A DNA stretch of 64,000 nucleotides, taken from Candidatus Devosia phytovorans (lineage in GTDB: Bacteria; Pseudomonadota; Alphaproteobacteria; Rhizobiales; Devosiaceae). This document shows positions 62,765 to 64,000 of this stretch, one piece after another (position 1 is the stretch's first letter; each line of letters opens with the position of its first letter). The DNA lies in the NCBI GenBank assembly GCA_029202405.1, contig CP119312.1, forward strand, positions 625,001 to 689,000, given 5' to 3'. A program made the position numbers and the translations under genes. The notes below the pieces were generated by a model. That model was not told the DNA's origin. It ran no database searches and saw only the letters and a list, made by a program, of their open reading frames with translations.

Positions 62765-64000
62765 ATGGCACGCTCTGTTAGCAAGCTGGCGGCGCAGGAA
62801 GACATGAGCGAAAGCCAGTTCGAGCGCGTGCTGGGCAATGCTGCCCGCATCGCGCTGGTTTTTGTCGGTTTTTTTGCCCTGCTTTTCGCCCTCAAGGAGG
62901 GCCAGGTGTTTCTCGCGCCGGTGACCCTGGCCATTGTCATCGGGCTGATGTTCGGGCCGGTGGCGGACCGGGTGGAGCGCTTTGGCGTGCCGCCGGCGCT
63001 ATCGGCGGGTGTCGTCGTCCTCATGCTGATCGGCATCATTGCGGCGGGGCTTACGCTGTTTGCGGTGCCGCTTAGCGAATGGGTGGCGCGGGCGCCGATG
63101 ATCTGGAACAAGCTGCAGACGCAGCTGGCGGATCTGCAGGGACCGCTCGAGGCGGTATCATCCTTCCAGGCGCAGATCACCTCGCTGCTGGGCAGCGACA
63201 GCGCCATGGCGGTGACGGTGGAAGACGGCGGGCAGGTGATCGGGGTGGCCATGCTGGCGCCGGCGATCATGGCGCAGGTGCTGATCTTCCTCGCCAGTCT
63301 CTACTTTTTCCTCGCGACGCGCGACCATATCCGGATTTCGGTGCTGTCGCTGTGCGTGAGCCGCAAGATGCGCTGGCGGACGGCGCATGTGTTCCGCGAC
63401 GTGGAAGCCAAGGTGTCGCGCTTTTTGCTGTCGATCACCTTCATCAATGCCTGCGTGGGCTGCGCGGTGTCGCTGGCCATGTGGGTGATCGGCATGCCCT
63501 CGCCAATCCTCTGGGGCGCGCTGGCGGCGGTGCTGAACTATATCCCCTATGTGGGGCAGGCGATGATGGTGGTGATCCTGCTCGCGGTGGGGCTGGGGAC
63601 GCAGACGGGGCTGGAGAATATCCTCTTGCCGGTGGCGTGTTACGTCGGGATCAATTTCATCGAGGGGCAGATCGTTACGCCGCATTTCATCGGGCGGACG
63701 ATGACGCTCAACCCGTTCATCATTTTCCTCTCGATCACCTTCTGGCTGTGGGCCTGGGGGCCGGTGGGGGGGCTGGTGGCGGTGCCGACGCTGCTCATCG
63801 CGACCTCGATCATGGCGCATGCGCTGCCGAGCAAGCCGATGGTGCCGAGCCGGCCGGTGCGGCGCACGGCGCGGATGACGGATCGCGAGGAGCTTTTGGC
63901 CAATACGGCACGGGCGATCCGCGAGCAGGCGGAGCTGCAGAAGGAGCCGAACGAGAAGCGGAAAGAGGAGCGGCTGCAACCGCCCGAGGGGACGGCGCCG
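62765..64000 (+). CDS. AI-2E family transporter (runs off window)
   Basis: Open from the ATG at 62765 to the last base (412 codons). The translation starts ARSVSKLAAQEDMSESQFER and has about eight hydrophobic helices, with the AI-2E family hallmark PILWGALAAVLNYIPYVG near residue 245 and GQIVTPHFIGRTMTLNP near residue 300. The C-terminal tail (RRTARMTDREELLANTARAI) is polar. This family (YdgG/PerM type) includes putative autoinducer-2 or other exporters. Its end lies outside the window, though most of the usual length is seen. Confidence 0.85.
   Translation, partial: MARSVSKLAAQEDMSESQFERVLGNAARIALVFVGFFALLFALKEGQVFLAPVTLAIVIGLMFGPVADRVERFGVPPALSAGVVVLMLIGIIAAGLTLFAVPLSEWVARAPMIWNKLQTQLADLQGPLEAVSSFQAQITSLLGSDSAMAVTVEDGGQVIGVAMLAPAIMAQVLIFLASLYFFLATRDHIRISVLSLCVSRKMRWRTAHVFRDVEAKVSRFLLSITFINACVGCAVSLAMWVIGMPSPILWGALAAVLNYIPYVGQAMMVVILLAVGLGTQTGLENILLPVACYVGINFIEGQIVTPHFIGRTMTLNPFIIFLSITFWLWAWGPVGGLVAVPTLLIATSIMAHALPSKPMVPSRPVRRTARMTDREELLANTARAIREQAELQKEPNEKRKEERLQPPEGTAP

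Overview
The window looks like chromosomal DNA of a GC-rich alphaproteobacterium of the Hyphomicrobiales, most like Devosia or a close relative. I infer this from the GC-rich codon use, the pstSCAB-phoU-phoB order, the density of ABC importers, the PuuE/AtzE-type nitrogen catabolism and the families of short palindromic repeats. No IS element, prophage, CRISPR array or replication origin was seen. The last gene (AI-2E family transporter) and the first (TauE/SafE) run off the window edges.

Layout. 1-8 kb: TauE fragment, a SIMPL protein, an XylX-like dehydratase with a ketoglutarate semialdehyde dehydrogenase (end of an oxidative pentose pathway), a VapBC pair, two DUF606 transporters with an AraC regulator, and a divergent SDR. 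8-16.2 kb: an MFS exporter and the phosphate regulon pstS-pstC-pstA-pstB-phoU-phoB (minus strand) with a good Pho box. 16.4-36.9 kb: IclR regulator, tRNA(CAU), then a large locus that appears to degrade a nitrogen heterocycle or ureide. It has three tandem RutA-like flavin monooxygenases, two RutF-like flavin reductases, two isochorismatase-fold proteins, an asparaginase-like and a nitrilase-like hydrolase, an AtzG/AtzE-like amidase pair, two PuuE-like deacetylases, a polyamine-type ABC importer, two further transporters and a LysR regulator. 37-40.2 kb: a MHYT-PAS-GGDEF-EAL protein. 40.2-48 kb: LacI regulator, GH78 rhamnosidase and a CUT1 sugar importer. 48-59.6 kb: an isomerase, FGGY kinase, split transketolase, DUF2291 lipoprotein, CUT2 importer, DeoR regulator and a putative glycoside hydrolase. 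59.8-64 kb: LysE exporter, GIY-YIG protein, nucleoside hydrolase and an AI-2E family transporter among palindromic repeats.

Two systems deserve attention. The first is the 17.5-36.9 kb locus. It resembles the Rut pyrimidine pathway in its first steps, but has three ring-opening enzymes and lacks rutC, rutD, rutE and rutG; its substrate is unknown. The second is the 48-59.6 kb locus, whose gene content fits the transketolase route for D-apiose (isomerase, apulose kinase, apulose-4-phosphate transketolase) together with a possible apiosidase. Three near-identical 19-20 bp direct-repeat motifs, one before each of its main transcription units, suggest a single DeoR-controlled regulon.

All function calls are from reading sequence and recalled family knowledge; no database search was possible.
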